A DNA stretch of 64,000 bases from assembly GCA_002708265.1 (NCBI GenBank), contig PANA01000005.1, positions 240,216 through 304,215 on the forward strand, in the 5' to 3' direction. The translations under genes and the position numbers were made by a program. Origin of the DNA: Legionellales bacterium. GTDB taxonomy: Bacteria; Pseudomonadota; Gammaproteobacteria; Berkiellales; Berkiellaceae. The notes under the pieces are model-generated. The model ran no database searches. It was not told the DNA's origin and worked only from the letters and a program-made list of their open reading frames with translations. Below, in pieces: positions 8,745 through 17,267 of this stretch; the stretch's first letter is position 1, and each line of letters starts with the position of its first letter.

Positions 8745-9644
8745 TTATCCTAGCGTGTCCACATACGCTTGAACTTCTTCAAAAGTATGACAAACAGTTA
8801 CTTCGAAGTTAGGTTGCTCTTTTTGCCACGTTTTCAGTTTCTCGATATCTTTATCTATTACTTTTGTTTTAGGATGCTCTTTTGTGAAGTAAATAGCATG
8901 CACTTTGTAGCTTGGATGACGTGTTGCCAACCGATAAGCTGCGGTCATATCAGAGCCCATAGAGTCTCCAACCATAAACAAAGTGACTTCTTCATCATCT
9001 TGAACATCCAAGTTATGAAGCGCTGTTTCTAAATGCACAGGGCTAGGTTTGCTATGCTCAAGACTTTCTAAACCTTCTGGGAATACGATAGGAGCGTTGT
9101 TTCGGTGCTCAAGAAGACCCGCATCTTTCCAGAAGCGAATAGCAAAGTTGGAGTAACCATTGGACACAAGCGCCCAAGGAATTTCGCGGTTATTGAGGTA
9201 TGCTAAAAACTCTTTACCACCCGCTACTGGATACGGCTCATGCTCAAAGTCTTCTGGTGTTGAGAATGGCTCTTCATAGTGAGTATTAATACCAAAAAGT
9301 TTATCCGTAAACTCACAACCCAAGTGCTCAGAAATCGGCTTTAACTCACCTTCGTGACAGAATGCATCTTCAATACCATGATTGGCTAAATGTTCTTTGT
9401 ATTCAAGATTAACGTATTGGCGAGGAACAAAGTCTGAGGGTAGATGAGGGATAGCCTCATTATCATTTCGTTCTTCGTTAAACTTGTCGAACAAGTACTT
9501 AGAACCATTAGTAACGATTTTAGCAGTCCCCCCCTGAAACACCCCATCATTGTCCATCAGCCCAATTAAACGGGCTTCAGCAGACAATGGGAGACAGGTT
9601 GAGACGATGCTAGACAATAGCAAAACCGGCTTTAAAAATTTCAT
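8745..9644 (-). CDS. Exported HAD-family hydrolase
   Basis: The four HAD phosphohydrolase motifs are in order. Motif I is LMDNDGVF with the Asp nucleophile and the Asp two residues on. Motif II is ALVSNGY, motif III has the Lys in HSKPSP, and motif IV is MVGDSMGSD. The chosen ATG at 9644 gives a classic signal peptide (MKFLKPVLLLSS, then a small-residue cleavage site AEA near residue 24), so the enzyme probably acts in the periplasm. An upstream TTG would only add 15 residues before that signal. The substrate is unknown; most HADs of this shape are phosphatases of small phosphorylated compounds. No strong ribosome binding site is seen. It is a single gene between two identical tRNA-Asn genes with its own terminator, which suggests it entered as a unit. 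Confidence 0.85.
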   Translation of the reverse strand: MKFLKPVLLLSSIVSTCLPLSAEARLIGLMDNDGVFQGGTAKIVTNGSKYLFDKFNEERNDNEAIPHLPSDFVPRQYVNLEYKEHLANHGIEDAFCHEGELKPISEHLGCEFTDKLFGINTHYEEPFSTPEDFEHEPYPVAGGKEFLAYLNNREIPWALVSNGYSNFAIRFWKDAGLLEHRNNAPIVFPEGLESLEHSKPSPVHLETALHNLDVQDDEEVTLFMVGDSMGSDMTAAYRLATRHPSYKVHAIYFTKEHPKTKVIDKDIEKLKTWQKEQPNFEVTVCHTFEEVQAYVDTLG

Positions 9645-9772
9645 AGCTAAACTAACTTTTGGAATATTTTGGGACCTAGAAAATAGCAAATGCCGTCCGC
9701 TTTCTCAAGCAACTTAAAAAGCAAGCTCAGTTACTTACACAGTAATCATTAGCGTGAAAATCTAGTGTGGTC

Positions 9773-9801
9773 TTGACTTTAGAGAGACAAAATTTTAGTA
9801 T
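9773..9801 (+). promoter_or_regulatory. Promoter of second tRNA-Asn
   Basis: TTGACT (9773-9778), a 17-base spacer and TAGTAT (9796-9801) end 16 bases before the tRNA. The spacing matches the promoter of copy 1, and the sequence just after the -35 box (TTAGAGAGA against TTAAAGAGAG) is similar. Confidence 0.6.
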
Positions 9802-9817
9802 TCAAACTCAGTTCTGT

Positions 9818-9893
9818 TCCCCGGTAGCTCAGTTGGTAGAGCGACGGACTGTTAATCCGTTGGTCGCTGGTTCGAGTCCGGCCCGGGGAGCCA
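9818..9893 (+). tRNA. tRNA-Asn (GTT), copy 2
   Basis: Base-for-base identical to the tRNA-Asn at 8581, with encoded CCA. Both copies are followed by a similar T/C-rich stretch after GAGCCATT, so the duplicated unit may include short flanks. Confidence 0.98.
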
Positions 9894-9939
9894 TTCTTCT
9901 CTTTTAGTCAAATATGCCATCTGCTTATTGTTTAGTCCT

Positions 9940-10560
9940 CTATTTCTCAGAACACACCCATTTAAAAAAAATCTGCATCAGCGATTCCGCTTGTTCTTTG
10001 AGATTAAAGATTTCCGGATTCCGTAAATATTCAGTAGCAATGCCCGTCACATAGCAAACCAGCGCACGAGGAAGAATATAGGGATTGGCATGACCGCTTA
10101 AATAGCCTTTTTCCTCCGCCCGCTCAAAATAGCGGGAAAACGCTTCCATGCTTTGTGCTTTCTGCTTCTTTTGATATTCTAGGAAACAAGCCATGTCTCC
10201 AGAGTAATCACATTTCAGGAAGAAAATTGTCAGCAAACGTTTCTTTTGCGGGTTGTCCTCCAGTTCTTTCAGCAAATCGACACACAATTTTTCCAGTTGT
10301 TGTAGTGGATACGGATCGTTTTTCTCCAGCCCCTCCAGGAACATCTCTGAGAAAGGGATATATAGCTGCTCATGCAGTGCTGCAAAAATATCCGCCTTAT
10401 TCTTAAAGTGCCAGTAGACCCCACCTCGTGTAACACCTGCTTGAGAAGCAATTTCTTCCAATGAAGCTCTAGATACTCCTTTATCAACAAACACCATTGC
10501 GGCTGCTTCTAAAATAGCCTCTTTAGTGGCTTCTGCCTGCTCTTTTGTCTTCCGTGCCAC
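9940..10560 (-). CDS. acrR: TetR-family repressor, AcrR/TtgR type
   Basis: The product is a 206-residue helix-turn-helix repressor of the AcrR/TtgR group, which binds drugs in its C-terminal domain and releases the efflux promoter. The N-terminus MARKTKEQAEATKEAIL and the recognition region GVTRGGVYWHFKNKADIF match the group closely. I chose the GTG at 10560 because it gives the family's conserved MARKTK start. A GTG at 10584 would add eight residues and lies inside the operator palindrome. No strong ribosome binding site is seen for either start. It is divergent from acrA across a 62-bp perfect inverted repeat, so it very likely controls both itself and the pump. Confidence 0.93.
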   Translation of the reverse strand: MARKTKEQAEATKEAILEAAAMVFVDKGVSRASLEEIASQAGVTRGGVYWHFKNKADIFAALHEQLYIPFSEMFLEGLEKNDPYPLQQLEKLCVDLLKELEDNPQKKRLLTIFFLKCDYSGDMACFLEYQKKQKAQSMEAFSRYFERAEEKGYLSGHANPYILPRALVCYVTGIATEYLRNPEIFNLKEQAESLMQIFFKWVCSEK

Positions 10561-10578
10561 GTTTCTTTTATGCCTATT

Positions 10579-10640
10579 AATCACAACACTTGACTGTTAT
10601 ACATACATGAGTGTATGTATAACAGTCAAGTGTTGTGATT
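10579..10640. promoter_or_regulatory. 62-bp palindromic operator with mirror-image divergent promoters
   Basis: Two 29-base arms (10579-10607 and 10612-10640) are exact reverse complements around the four-base centre TGAG. The core ATACATACA-N4-TGTATGTAT matches the half sites of the E. coli acrAB operator bound by AcrR (TACATACA...TGTATGTA), known from the literature. Each strand also reads TTGACT followed after 18 bases by TATGTA, so the palindrome contains one -35/-10 pair in each direction with the operator over the spacer and -10 boxes. The element sits between acrR and acrA. Confidence 0.85.
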
Positions 10641-10691
10641 CGCCATGTCTACACTTAAAAATTGCATAGCCGTTAGAGGGAGCTGACAGAT

Positions 10692-11861
10692 ATGAACAAA
10701 GTAACCATGATATTGATCGGGGCAGTTGGGTTAGCAGCAGCAACCTACTGGCAGATCGGTGGAAGTGGCGAGGATATGACCCATAGGCAAAACCCAGCGG
10801 CACAAGCACGACCTTTACAGGCCATTGAGCTTATCACACAGAATGTCACCGCTTATGAGGAACTACCAGGACGAACCACGGCATATAGGATAGCGGAAAT
10901 ACGTCCTCAGGTGAGCGGTATCATAACAGAGCGCCTATTTAAAGAAGGCAGCGCAGTAGACGAAGGCCAGCAACTTTATTTAATTGATTCGGCCCCCTAC
11001 CAGGCAGCTTATGATAGTGCTAAAGCTGATGTACTTAAAGCCGAAGCCAATTTAAAGTCTGTTACAGCACGTAAACAACGCTATGAAGAGTTAGTAAAGG
11101 TCGATGCTGTCAGCAAACAGGAATATGATGATATTGAGGCCAGTCTTGCGCAGGCCAATGCCGATATTGCCATTGCGAAGGCAGCTGTCGCACAGGCAAA
11201 AATTAATCTTGATTACACAAAAGTCTATGCTCCGATTAGTGGTACGATCGGAAAATCAAACATTACGAAAGGAGCGCTGGTGACTGCCGGCCAAACTGCT
11301 GCCCTTGCCACGATCACTTCTCTCAATCCTATCTATGTCGATATGACACAATCCAGCGACGATCTTATGCAGCTGCGTGCGAGCGTCAAGGATTATGAAA
11401 ATATTCCGGTTACCTTATTCCTTGGTGAAAGCAGCCAACCCTATCCCCATACAGGTAAACTCCAGTTCCATGAAGTGACTGTAGAACAGACAACTGGTTC
11501 TGTGCAGCTAAGAGCGCTATTCCCCAACCCTAACAATCTGCTACTACCTGGTATGTTTGTACGTGCCAAACTTGCACTGGAGAAACCAAATGTCTTATTG
11601 GTTGCGCAGCATGCTACCACTCGTCAGCCTGATGGGAGCTTAAGCGTATGGAAGCTCGATGAAACAGGGGCGGTACAGCGCACCACCATTGCTACCAGCG
11701 GCGCATTGGATGGTAATTGGATTTTGTCTGATGGTGTAAAAGCAGGCGATGTGATCGTGACTGAAGGATTAATCAGCTTGCAGCCGGGTACAAAAATCAC
11801 TCCCGTGTTTGAAGCAAGCAACACTCAGGCGGTTACCTCTGAGCTAAACACTGGAGAGTAA
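10692..11861 (+). CDS. acrA: RND efflux periplasmic adaptor subunit, AcrA type
   Basis: This is the membrane fusion protein that links the inner-membrane RND transporter to an outer-membrane channel. The 389 residues show an N-terminal hydrophobic anchor (residues 4-20), then the split lipoyl halves ([18 protein letters not shown] and [17 protein letters not shown]) on either side of a coiled-coil hairpin at about residues 100-170. The beta-barrel and membrane-proximal domains follow. Unlike E. coli AcrA the leader has no Cys lipobox ([10 protein letters not shown]), so it is probably anchored by the uncleaved helix. GGGAG nine bases before the ATG supports the start. acrB follows after two bases. 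Control by the divergent AcrR through the palindrome at 10579 is expected. Confidence 0.95.
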   Translation: MNKVTMILIGAVGLAAATYWQIGGSGEDMTHRQNPAAQARPLQAIELITQNVTAYEELPGRTTAYRIAEIRPQVSGIITERLFKEGSAVDEGQQLYLIDSAPYQAAYDSAKADVLKAEANLKSVTARKQRYEELVKVDAVSKQEYDDIEASLAQANADIAIAKAAVAQAKINLDYTKVYAPISGTIGKSNITKGALVTAGQTAALATITSLNPIYVDMTQSSDDLMQLRASVKDYENIPVTLFLGESSQPYPHTGKLQFHEVTVEQTTGSVQLRALFPNPNNLLLPGMFVRAKLALEKPNVLLVAQHATTRQPDGSLSVWKLDETGAVQRTTIATSGALDGNWILSDGVKAGDVIVTEGLISLQPGTKITPVFEASNTQAVTSELNTGE

Positions 11862-11863
11862 TT

Positions 11864-14800
11864 ATGGCACGCTTTTTTATCGACAGACCGGTATTCGCAT
11901 GGGTAATCGCTATCATTATTATGTTGGCTGGGGTGATTTCTATCCTACGCCTGCCAGTTGAACAATATCCCAACATTGCACCACCATCAGTTTCCATTAA
12001 TGCTGTTTACCCCGGTGCATCGGCGGAAACACTTGAAAACAGCGTTACGCAGGTGATCGAACAAAGTCTTACCGGCATTGATTATATGCGTTACTTCTCC
12101 TCTAGCAGTGATTCTTCCGGTTCGGTGTCTATTACTGTCACTTTTGAGCCAGAAGCTGATGCCGACATTGCTCAGGTGCAAGTCCAGAACAAGCTGCAAT
12201 CCGCCCTGCCCTTATTGCCACAGGAGGTCCAGCAACAAGGCGTCACGGTCACCAAAGCTAATAGCAGCTTTTTGTTGGTTGCTGGATTTTATTCTGAGGA
12301 TGGCTCAATTTCTCAGTCAGAATTGGGTGACATACTGAACTCAACAGTCAAAGATACAATTGCGCGAGTCAATGGCGTAGGGAATGTAACTGTATTCGGT
12401 GAACCTCACTCCATGCGTATTTGGCTAAATCCACATAAGCTATTTAGCTATAACCTGACCGTGATGGATGTGCAAAATGCTATTCAGGTACAAAATACTG
12501 ATGTTTCTGCTGGGCAGATTGGCGGCCTCCCCGCAATAAAAGGTCAGCAGATCAATGCCACCATCAGCGCCCAGTCACGACTTCAGACAGTGGAAGATTT
12601 TCAAAAAATTATCCTGCGTGTGAATACGGATGGCTCGCAAGTACGTCTACACGACGTGGCACGGGTAGAGCTCGGCTCACAGGGCTATGGCCGTGTCGTC
12701 CGCTATAAGCGCAAACCCGCTTCGGGAATTGCGGTGAGCCTGGCAACGGGAGCGAACGCACTGGATACAGCGGATGCGGTAAAAGAGCAAATCGCTACCC
12801 TGAAGGAATTTCTGCCTGCTAATATCAAAGTAATTTATCCTTACGACACCACACCCTTTGTAAAATTGTCTATTGAAGATGTCATCAAAACACTGATTGA
12901 AGCAGTCGTACTGGTGTTTCTGGTTATGTACCTTTTTTTACAGAATTTTCGTGCCACCCTTATTCCAACCATTGCAGTGCCGATTGTATTGCTCGGCACG
13001 TTTGGCGTATTGTCAGCCTTCGGATTTTCCATCAACGTGCTAACGATGTTCGCCATGGTCTTGGCGATTGGGCTGCTAGTAGATGATGCTATCGTGGTGG
13101 TAGAAAATGTCGAACGCATCATGAATCAGGAAGGCTTGTCACCTAAAGAGGCTACTCGTAAATCCATGGATCAAATCACTGGGGCACTAATTGGTATAGC
13201 ACTGGTGTTGTCCGCGGTATTTGTGCCAATGGCATTTTTCACTGGCTCGGCAGGGGCAATCTACCGTCAGTTCTCACTCACTATTGTTTCGGCCATGGGG
13301 CTATCAGTACTAGTGGCGCTGGTACTGTCTCCATCACTTTGTGCCACATTTCTAAAGGCAAAAGAAGAAACCGACCATCATCGTCCCACAAGAGGTTTCT
13401 TCGGCTGGTTTAATCGCAGTTTTAATAAAAGCCGTGATATGTTTGCAAGTGGTGCGGAATATATGATTCATCGGACCAAACGCTTTCTCCTGGTTTATGG
13501 CGTACTGATTGGGGGATTAGCGCTATTATTTTCTTCACTTCCTGGCTCTTTCCTGCCAAATGAAGATCAGGGAACCATGTTCTTAATGGCCACTGCACCT
13601 GAAGGCTCCACTCTAGAGCGCACGATGAAAAGTGTTGAACAAGTAGAAAACTACTACCTTGAAAATGAGCAGGATACAGTCGATCATTTATTCACTGTCA
13701 CCGGCTTCAGCTTTGCCGGAAGAGCGCAGAATGTTGCCTTGGGCTTTGTCGGTCTTAAACCATGGGACGAACGTGATCCTGACACTCAATCCGTGTTTAC
13801 GCTGGCCGGACGCTCCATGGGAGCATTCCAGCAAATCAAGGATGCTATGGTATTTGCCTTCTATCCTCCGCCGATTCGGGAGCTAGGAAACGCATCAGGC
13901 TTTGATATGCAGCTAGTAGATCGCGGGGGGAAAGGTCATGAAGCATTAATGCAAGCTCGTAATCAATTACTTGGCATGGCGGCACAAAACCCGAACCTTC
14001 AAGGCGTACGACCAAACGGACTCAGCGATGTAGCACAATATAAAATCAATATTGATAACGAAAAAGCCAGCGCATTGGGACTTTCGATTGCTGATATAAA
14101 CCGAACATTACAAACAGCGTGGGGTTCAGCCTATGTTAATGACTTCATCGATAGGGGACGTATTAAAAAAGTCTATATGCAGGCCGATACGCCCTACCGC
14201 ATGATGCCTGACGATGTTGATTTATGGTATGTGCGTAATAACCAAGGAGAGATGGTCCCGTTTAATAGTTTTTCTACGGCCAAATGGATGTATGGTTCAC
14301 CAAAGCTAGAACGATTTAATGGCATCAGTTCGGTAAATATTCAGGGTGGCGCAGCGCCTGGGGTCAGCACCGGTGAAGCAATGGCAGAAATGGAAGCCAT
14401 GGTGAAACAGCTAGCCGGAGGATTCGGCATAGAATGGGTTGGCCTTTCCTACGAAGAACGTCTGACAGGAGCACAGGCGCCAGCACTCTATGCACTGTCG
14501 ATATTAGTCATCTTTTTGTGTCTTGCTGCGCTGTATGAAAGCTGGTCGGTACCTTTCTCGGTAATTCTTTCAGTACCGCTGGGGATCATCGGTGCAGTGG
14601 TAGCCGCGCATCTGTTTGGCTTGAGCAACGATGTCTATTTCCAGGTAGGGCTATTGACTACGATGGGGCTGGCCTCAAAAAACGCTATTCTGATCGTTGA
14701 GTTTGCCAAGCATTTATATGATCAAGGGCATGATCTCAAAAAAGCAGTAATCATCGCTTCCAGACAGCGTTTTCGCCCTATCATCATGACATCCATGGCC

Positions 14801-14998
14801 TTTATTCTTGGGGTTACACCGCTGGCGATCGCTACTGGGGCTGGCTCCGCTAGCCAGAATGCAATCGGCATCAGCGTGATGGGCGGCATGCTAGCAGCAA
14901 CCATTATCGCCATCTTCTTTGTGCCGTTGTTTTATGTGGTGGTACAATTTGTTTCTCACCAGAAATCACAATCAACAACTAAAGAAGAACGCCCATAA
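11864..14998 (+). CDS. acrB: RND multidrug efflux transporter, AcrB type
   Basis: The 1044-residue proton-driven inner-membrane pump belongs to the HAE1 group and exports drugs, dyes or bile-like compounds. The N-terminus [17 protein letters not shown] is typical. The proton-relay Asp pair is in [18 protein letters not shown] and the relay Lys in [20 protein letters not shown]. Twelve membrane segments in two halves with large periplasmic loops fit the length. A GGAG site overlaps the end of acrA, and the ATG follows the acrA stop by two bases, so the two are cotranscribed. No TolC-type channel gene follows; it must be encoded elsewhere. By eye this cassette is richer in G+C (one 60-base line, at 12661, reaches about 63%) than the ankyrin region, which suggests acquisition. 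Confidence 0.97.
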   Translation: MARFFIDRPVFAWVIAIIIMLAGVISILRLPVEQYPNIAPPSVSINAVYPGASAETLENSVTQVIEQSLTGIDYMRYFSSSSDSSGSVSITVTFEPEADADIAQVQVQNKLQSALPLLPQEVQQQGVTVTKANSSFLLVAGFYSEDGSISQSELGDILNSTVKDTIARVNGVGNVTVFGEPHSMRIWLNPHKLFSYNLTVMDVQNAIQVQNTDVSAGQIGGLPAIKGQQINATISAQSRLQTVEDFQKIILRVNTDGSQVRLHDVARVELGSQGYGRVVRYKRKPASGIAVSLATGANALDTADAVKEQIATLKEFLPANIKVIYPYDTTPFVKLSIEDVIKTLIEAVVLVFLVMYLFLQNFRATLIPTIAVPIVLLGTFGVLSAFGFSINVLTMFAMVLAIGLLVDDAIVVVENVERIMNQEGLSPKEATRKSMDQITGALIGIALVLSAVFVPMAFFTGSAGAIYRQFSLTIVSAMGLSVLVALVLSPSLCATFLKAKEETDHHRPTRGFFGWFNRSFNKSRDMFASGAEYMIHRTKRFLLVYGVLIGGLALLFSSLPGSFLPNEDQGTMFLMATAPEGSTLERTMKSVEQVENYYLENEQDTVDHLFTVTGFSFAGRAQNVALGFVGLKPWDERDPDTQSVFTLAGRSMGAFQQIKDAMVFAFYPPPIRELGNASGFDMQLVDRGGKGHEALMQARNQLLGMAAQNPNLQGVRPNGLSDVAQYKINIDNEKASALGLSIADINRTLQTAWGSAYVNDFIDRGRIKKVYMQADTPYRMMPDDVDLWYVRNNQGEMVPFNSFSTAKWMYGSPKLERFNGISSVNIQGGAAPGVSTGEAMAEMEAMVKQLAGGFGIEWVGLSYEERLTGAQAPALYALSILVIFLCLAALYESWSVPFSVILSVPLGIIGAVVAAHLFGLSNDVYFQVGLLTTMGLASKNAILIVEFAKHLYDQGHDLKKAVIIASRQRFRPIIMTSMAFILGVTPLAIATGAGSASQNAIGISVMGGMLAATIIAIFFVPLFYVVVQFVSHQKSQSTTKEERP

Positions 14999-15113
14999 AA
15001 TAACTTACCATACCAATGCTATGCGCGATATTCTCAGAACAAGGTAACATTAGAAAGACCAGGCCTTCGGCACCCATCAGCAACGGCGCCGCAGCGTCAT
15101 TTTGTGAACTGGT

Positions 15114-15458
15114 CTACTTCACCCCTAACAGCTTATCTTCCACAACATCAAGACAAATTTCATCATACTGCTGTAAGCTGCTATTGTGCTCTTTAATCTC
15201 AACCATATATTGAATAGCGTCTTGTATATGAGGTGGAAGAGACTGGTTTATTCCTTCTCCTATTGGCCAAGAGGCATCTCTTGTTTGTCTATCTGGCCAG
15301 CGCGAATAAGCAACCCATAAACCATCCTCCCCTTTATGCAAACAAGACCCTACGGCGCCTCTTTCGGTTGAAAAATAGTTCGCAATTTCATTCCAGCACT
15401 TTATATATTGTTTTTCTTGAGTGGGTTTTAGTTTAAACCTATATATTACTGCAAACAT
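15114..15458 (-). CDS. Small ABM-like dimeric alpha/beta-barrel protein
   Basis: The 114 residues look like an antibiotic-biosynthesis-monooxygenase (ABM) type dimeric barrel. They begin with the beta strand MFAVIYRFKLKP, continue into a helix with KQYIKCWNEIANYF, and then have a second strand GLWVAYSRWPDRQTRDASW. Members include monooxygenases, heme-degrading enzymes and stress proteins, so the substrate is open. AGGA six bases before the ATG supports the start. It follows the MurE-like gene on the same strand with a gap of eight bases, so the two probably form an operon. Confidence 0.7.
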   Translation of the reverse strand: MFAVIYRFKLKPTQEKQYIKCWNEIANYFSTERGAVGSCLHKGEDGLWVAYSRWPDRQTRDASWPIGEGINQSLPPHIQDAIQYMVEIKEHNSSLQQYDEICLDVVEDKLLGVK

Positions 15459-15466
15459 CGACTTTC

Positions 15467-17011
15467 CTATTCTTCAGTATTAAGTATTCTTTTAATCGCT
15501 GCATAGTCATCTATCAACTCCCCTCCTTGCCCACCAACCGGCCATTTTTTTATCACCAAGCCACAAATTATCAAGGTTTCATTTGATTCAATGGTGGAAA
15601 TTGCATGTTTTATTGCCTCATATCGGCACGGAATTTCGCATACATTTTTGTGGGATTTTTTCGCTGCGACAACAAGCTGTTTTCGGATAAAATCCGGATC
15701 GTCTCCCATTGGCAAGGCATCAGTAATAATAACTTTATCTGCCCATGTTGATGCGATACCCAATGAAGGCGCTATATCTGGATGACGCCCGCCATTACAC
15801 CCAAAAACAACACTTACATTGCTAAAACCAGCCTCTTTTAGACTTTTTAGCATGTTTTGCATACCATCAGCGTTGTGTGCAAAATCAATATAAATATTTC
15901 CACCATTCGGGTGTCTTGCAACTTGCTCCATTCGGCCTTGTACTGGCTTCAACTTGTTAAGGGCTGCTATAAGTTTTGGGCGCTCAACATCAAGAAGACT
16001 ATCAACCATCAGTAATCCTGTAAACACGTTATGAATGTTATAGTATCCAATCAAAGGGACTTTAAATGAATAGTCGACACCGTCCCAGGTAAAGTGTGCA
16101 GTTAACAGGTTCTGTTTATTCTCTACGTCAGTTATCGTTAAATCCTGCCCCTTATAGCCAAACTCAACCACCTTATGTCCCATAGACAAGCATATCTGTT
16201 TTGCTCGATCAAAATATTCCGTGTCCATATCAGCATTTAATATTGTGGTACCTGGTGTGTGCATCGTTTGCGTAAACAACCGCATTTTAGTGTTGAAGTA
16301 AGACTCCATCGTCCCATGCAGATCGAGATGATCTTCCATAAAGTTTGTAAAGGCTCCCACCTGAGGTGAGAGTCCATTTAGTCTATATTGGTGCAACCCA
16401 TGTGAAGGTGCTTCAGTAAAAACTGCCTGAACACCATCATTTTTAAGCTTTTTTAGTATTTTCTGGAATCTAACTGTTTCAGGAATACTGAGTCCGCTTG
16501 TGATTTCCTCCAAATGCTGGCCTTTTCCATCTAGTATCCCAAGTGTGCCTATTGAGCTTGATTTGACTCCCAACAAATGACATAACTGGCTGGCAAAATT
16601 AACAGAGCTTGTTTTACCATTAGTTCCTGTCACCGCTCCCCTATATTGTGGCTTTTCAAACGCCGTGTAGACAGCAGCAAGTGGCCCCAAAATACTCAAT
16701 GGCGACGTATGCTCTATTACTGGAATATGAGCAGCACTGATTAGAGCCTGCACATGCTTTTGACAATCTGGCCTCACAATAAGTGCGGCTGCTCCCATAT
16801 CAATGGCCTCTTGGAGATACTCAGCCCCCTCCAAAAACCGCGTTACCTGTGTCATATCGGTACATTCAGAGAAATCGGCGACAAATAGCGCCCCCGGTGC
16901 CACATCCTGGATGCACCCGGCCACCCCTGATATTTCGGGGTTATCCTCTAATTGGTGAACATTCACGTCTAGGAGCTCACACTCCCTAAGAAGGTCAAGA
17001 AGTTTGATCAT
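15467..17011 (-). CDS. MurE-like Mur ligase paralogue without DAP motif
   Basis: The 514 residues have the three-domain order of MurE: a UDP-binding-like N-terminal domain, the ATP-binding domain with GTNGKTSS near residue 130, and a C-terminal domain with IDFAHNADGM. EAPSHGLHQYRL matches the EVSSHAL region, and YFNTKMRLF holds the Lys that is carbamylated in Mur ligases. The DNPR motif, by which MurE recognises diaminopimelate, is absent; the aligned stretch reads DALPMGDDPDF. The N-terminal domain keeps the MurE-type serve of Ala/Val-rich strands but weak nucleotide contacts. A normal murE in the mra/dcw cluster is expected elsewhere, so this is probably a paralogue that joins an amino acid or amine to another acid. 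It is upstream of the small ABM-like gene. The substrate is unknown. Confidence 0.8.
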   Translation of the reverse strand: MIKLLDLLRECELLDVNVHQLEDNPEISGVAGCIQDVAPGALFVADFSECTDMTQVTRFLEGAEYLQEAIDMGAAALIVRPDCQKHVQALISAAHIPVIEHTSPLSILGPLAAVYTAFEKPQYRGAVTGTNGKTSSVNFASQLCHLLGVKSSSIGTLGILDGKGQHLEEITSGLSIPETVRFQKILKKLKNDGVQAVFTEAPSHGLHQYRLNGLSPQVGAFTNFMEDHLDLHGTMESYFNTKMRLFTQTMHTPGTTILNADMDTEYFDRAKQICLSMGHKVVEFGYKGQDLTITDVENKQNLLTAHFTWDGVDYSFKVPLIGYYNIHNVFTGLLMVDSLLDVERPKLIAALNKLKPVQGRMEQVARHPNGGNIYIDFAHNADGMQNMLKSLKEAGFSNVSVVFGCNGGRHPDIAPSLGIASTWADKVIITDALPMGDDPDFIRKQLVVAAKKSHKNVCEIPCRYEAIKHAISTIESNETLIICGLVIKKWPVGGQGGELIDDYAAIKRILNTEE

Positions 17012-17267
17012 GCTGTTTTTACAAAAGAAAATCCCTTACTTTTCAATGATGAATCAGTAAGAAAGTGTTTCTTATTCCTTGTATTAAATCTAATTCCCTT
17101 TAAGAACCCTATCACCGAGCAGCTCACTGAGGCTAACATCTGGTATACGAGGCAATTTTAAAGCTATATATAAATAGGTTAAGCTTTCTGACTATGCTTC
17201 CTTAGTTTTCAAACTTTGGTAGAATACCTAAATGTTTCTGCAAAGCGTGTCAAAGATAGGAACCTTC

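Noticed and set aside
10692-10790. AcrA as a lipoprotein
   Set aside because: No Cys lies in the leader, so the usual lipobox is absent.
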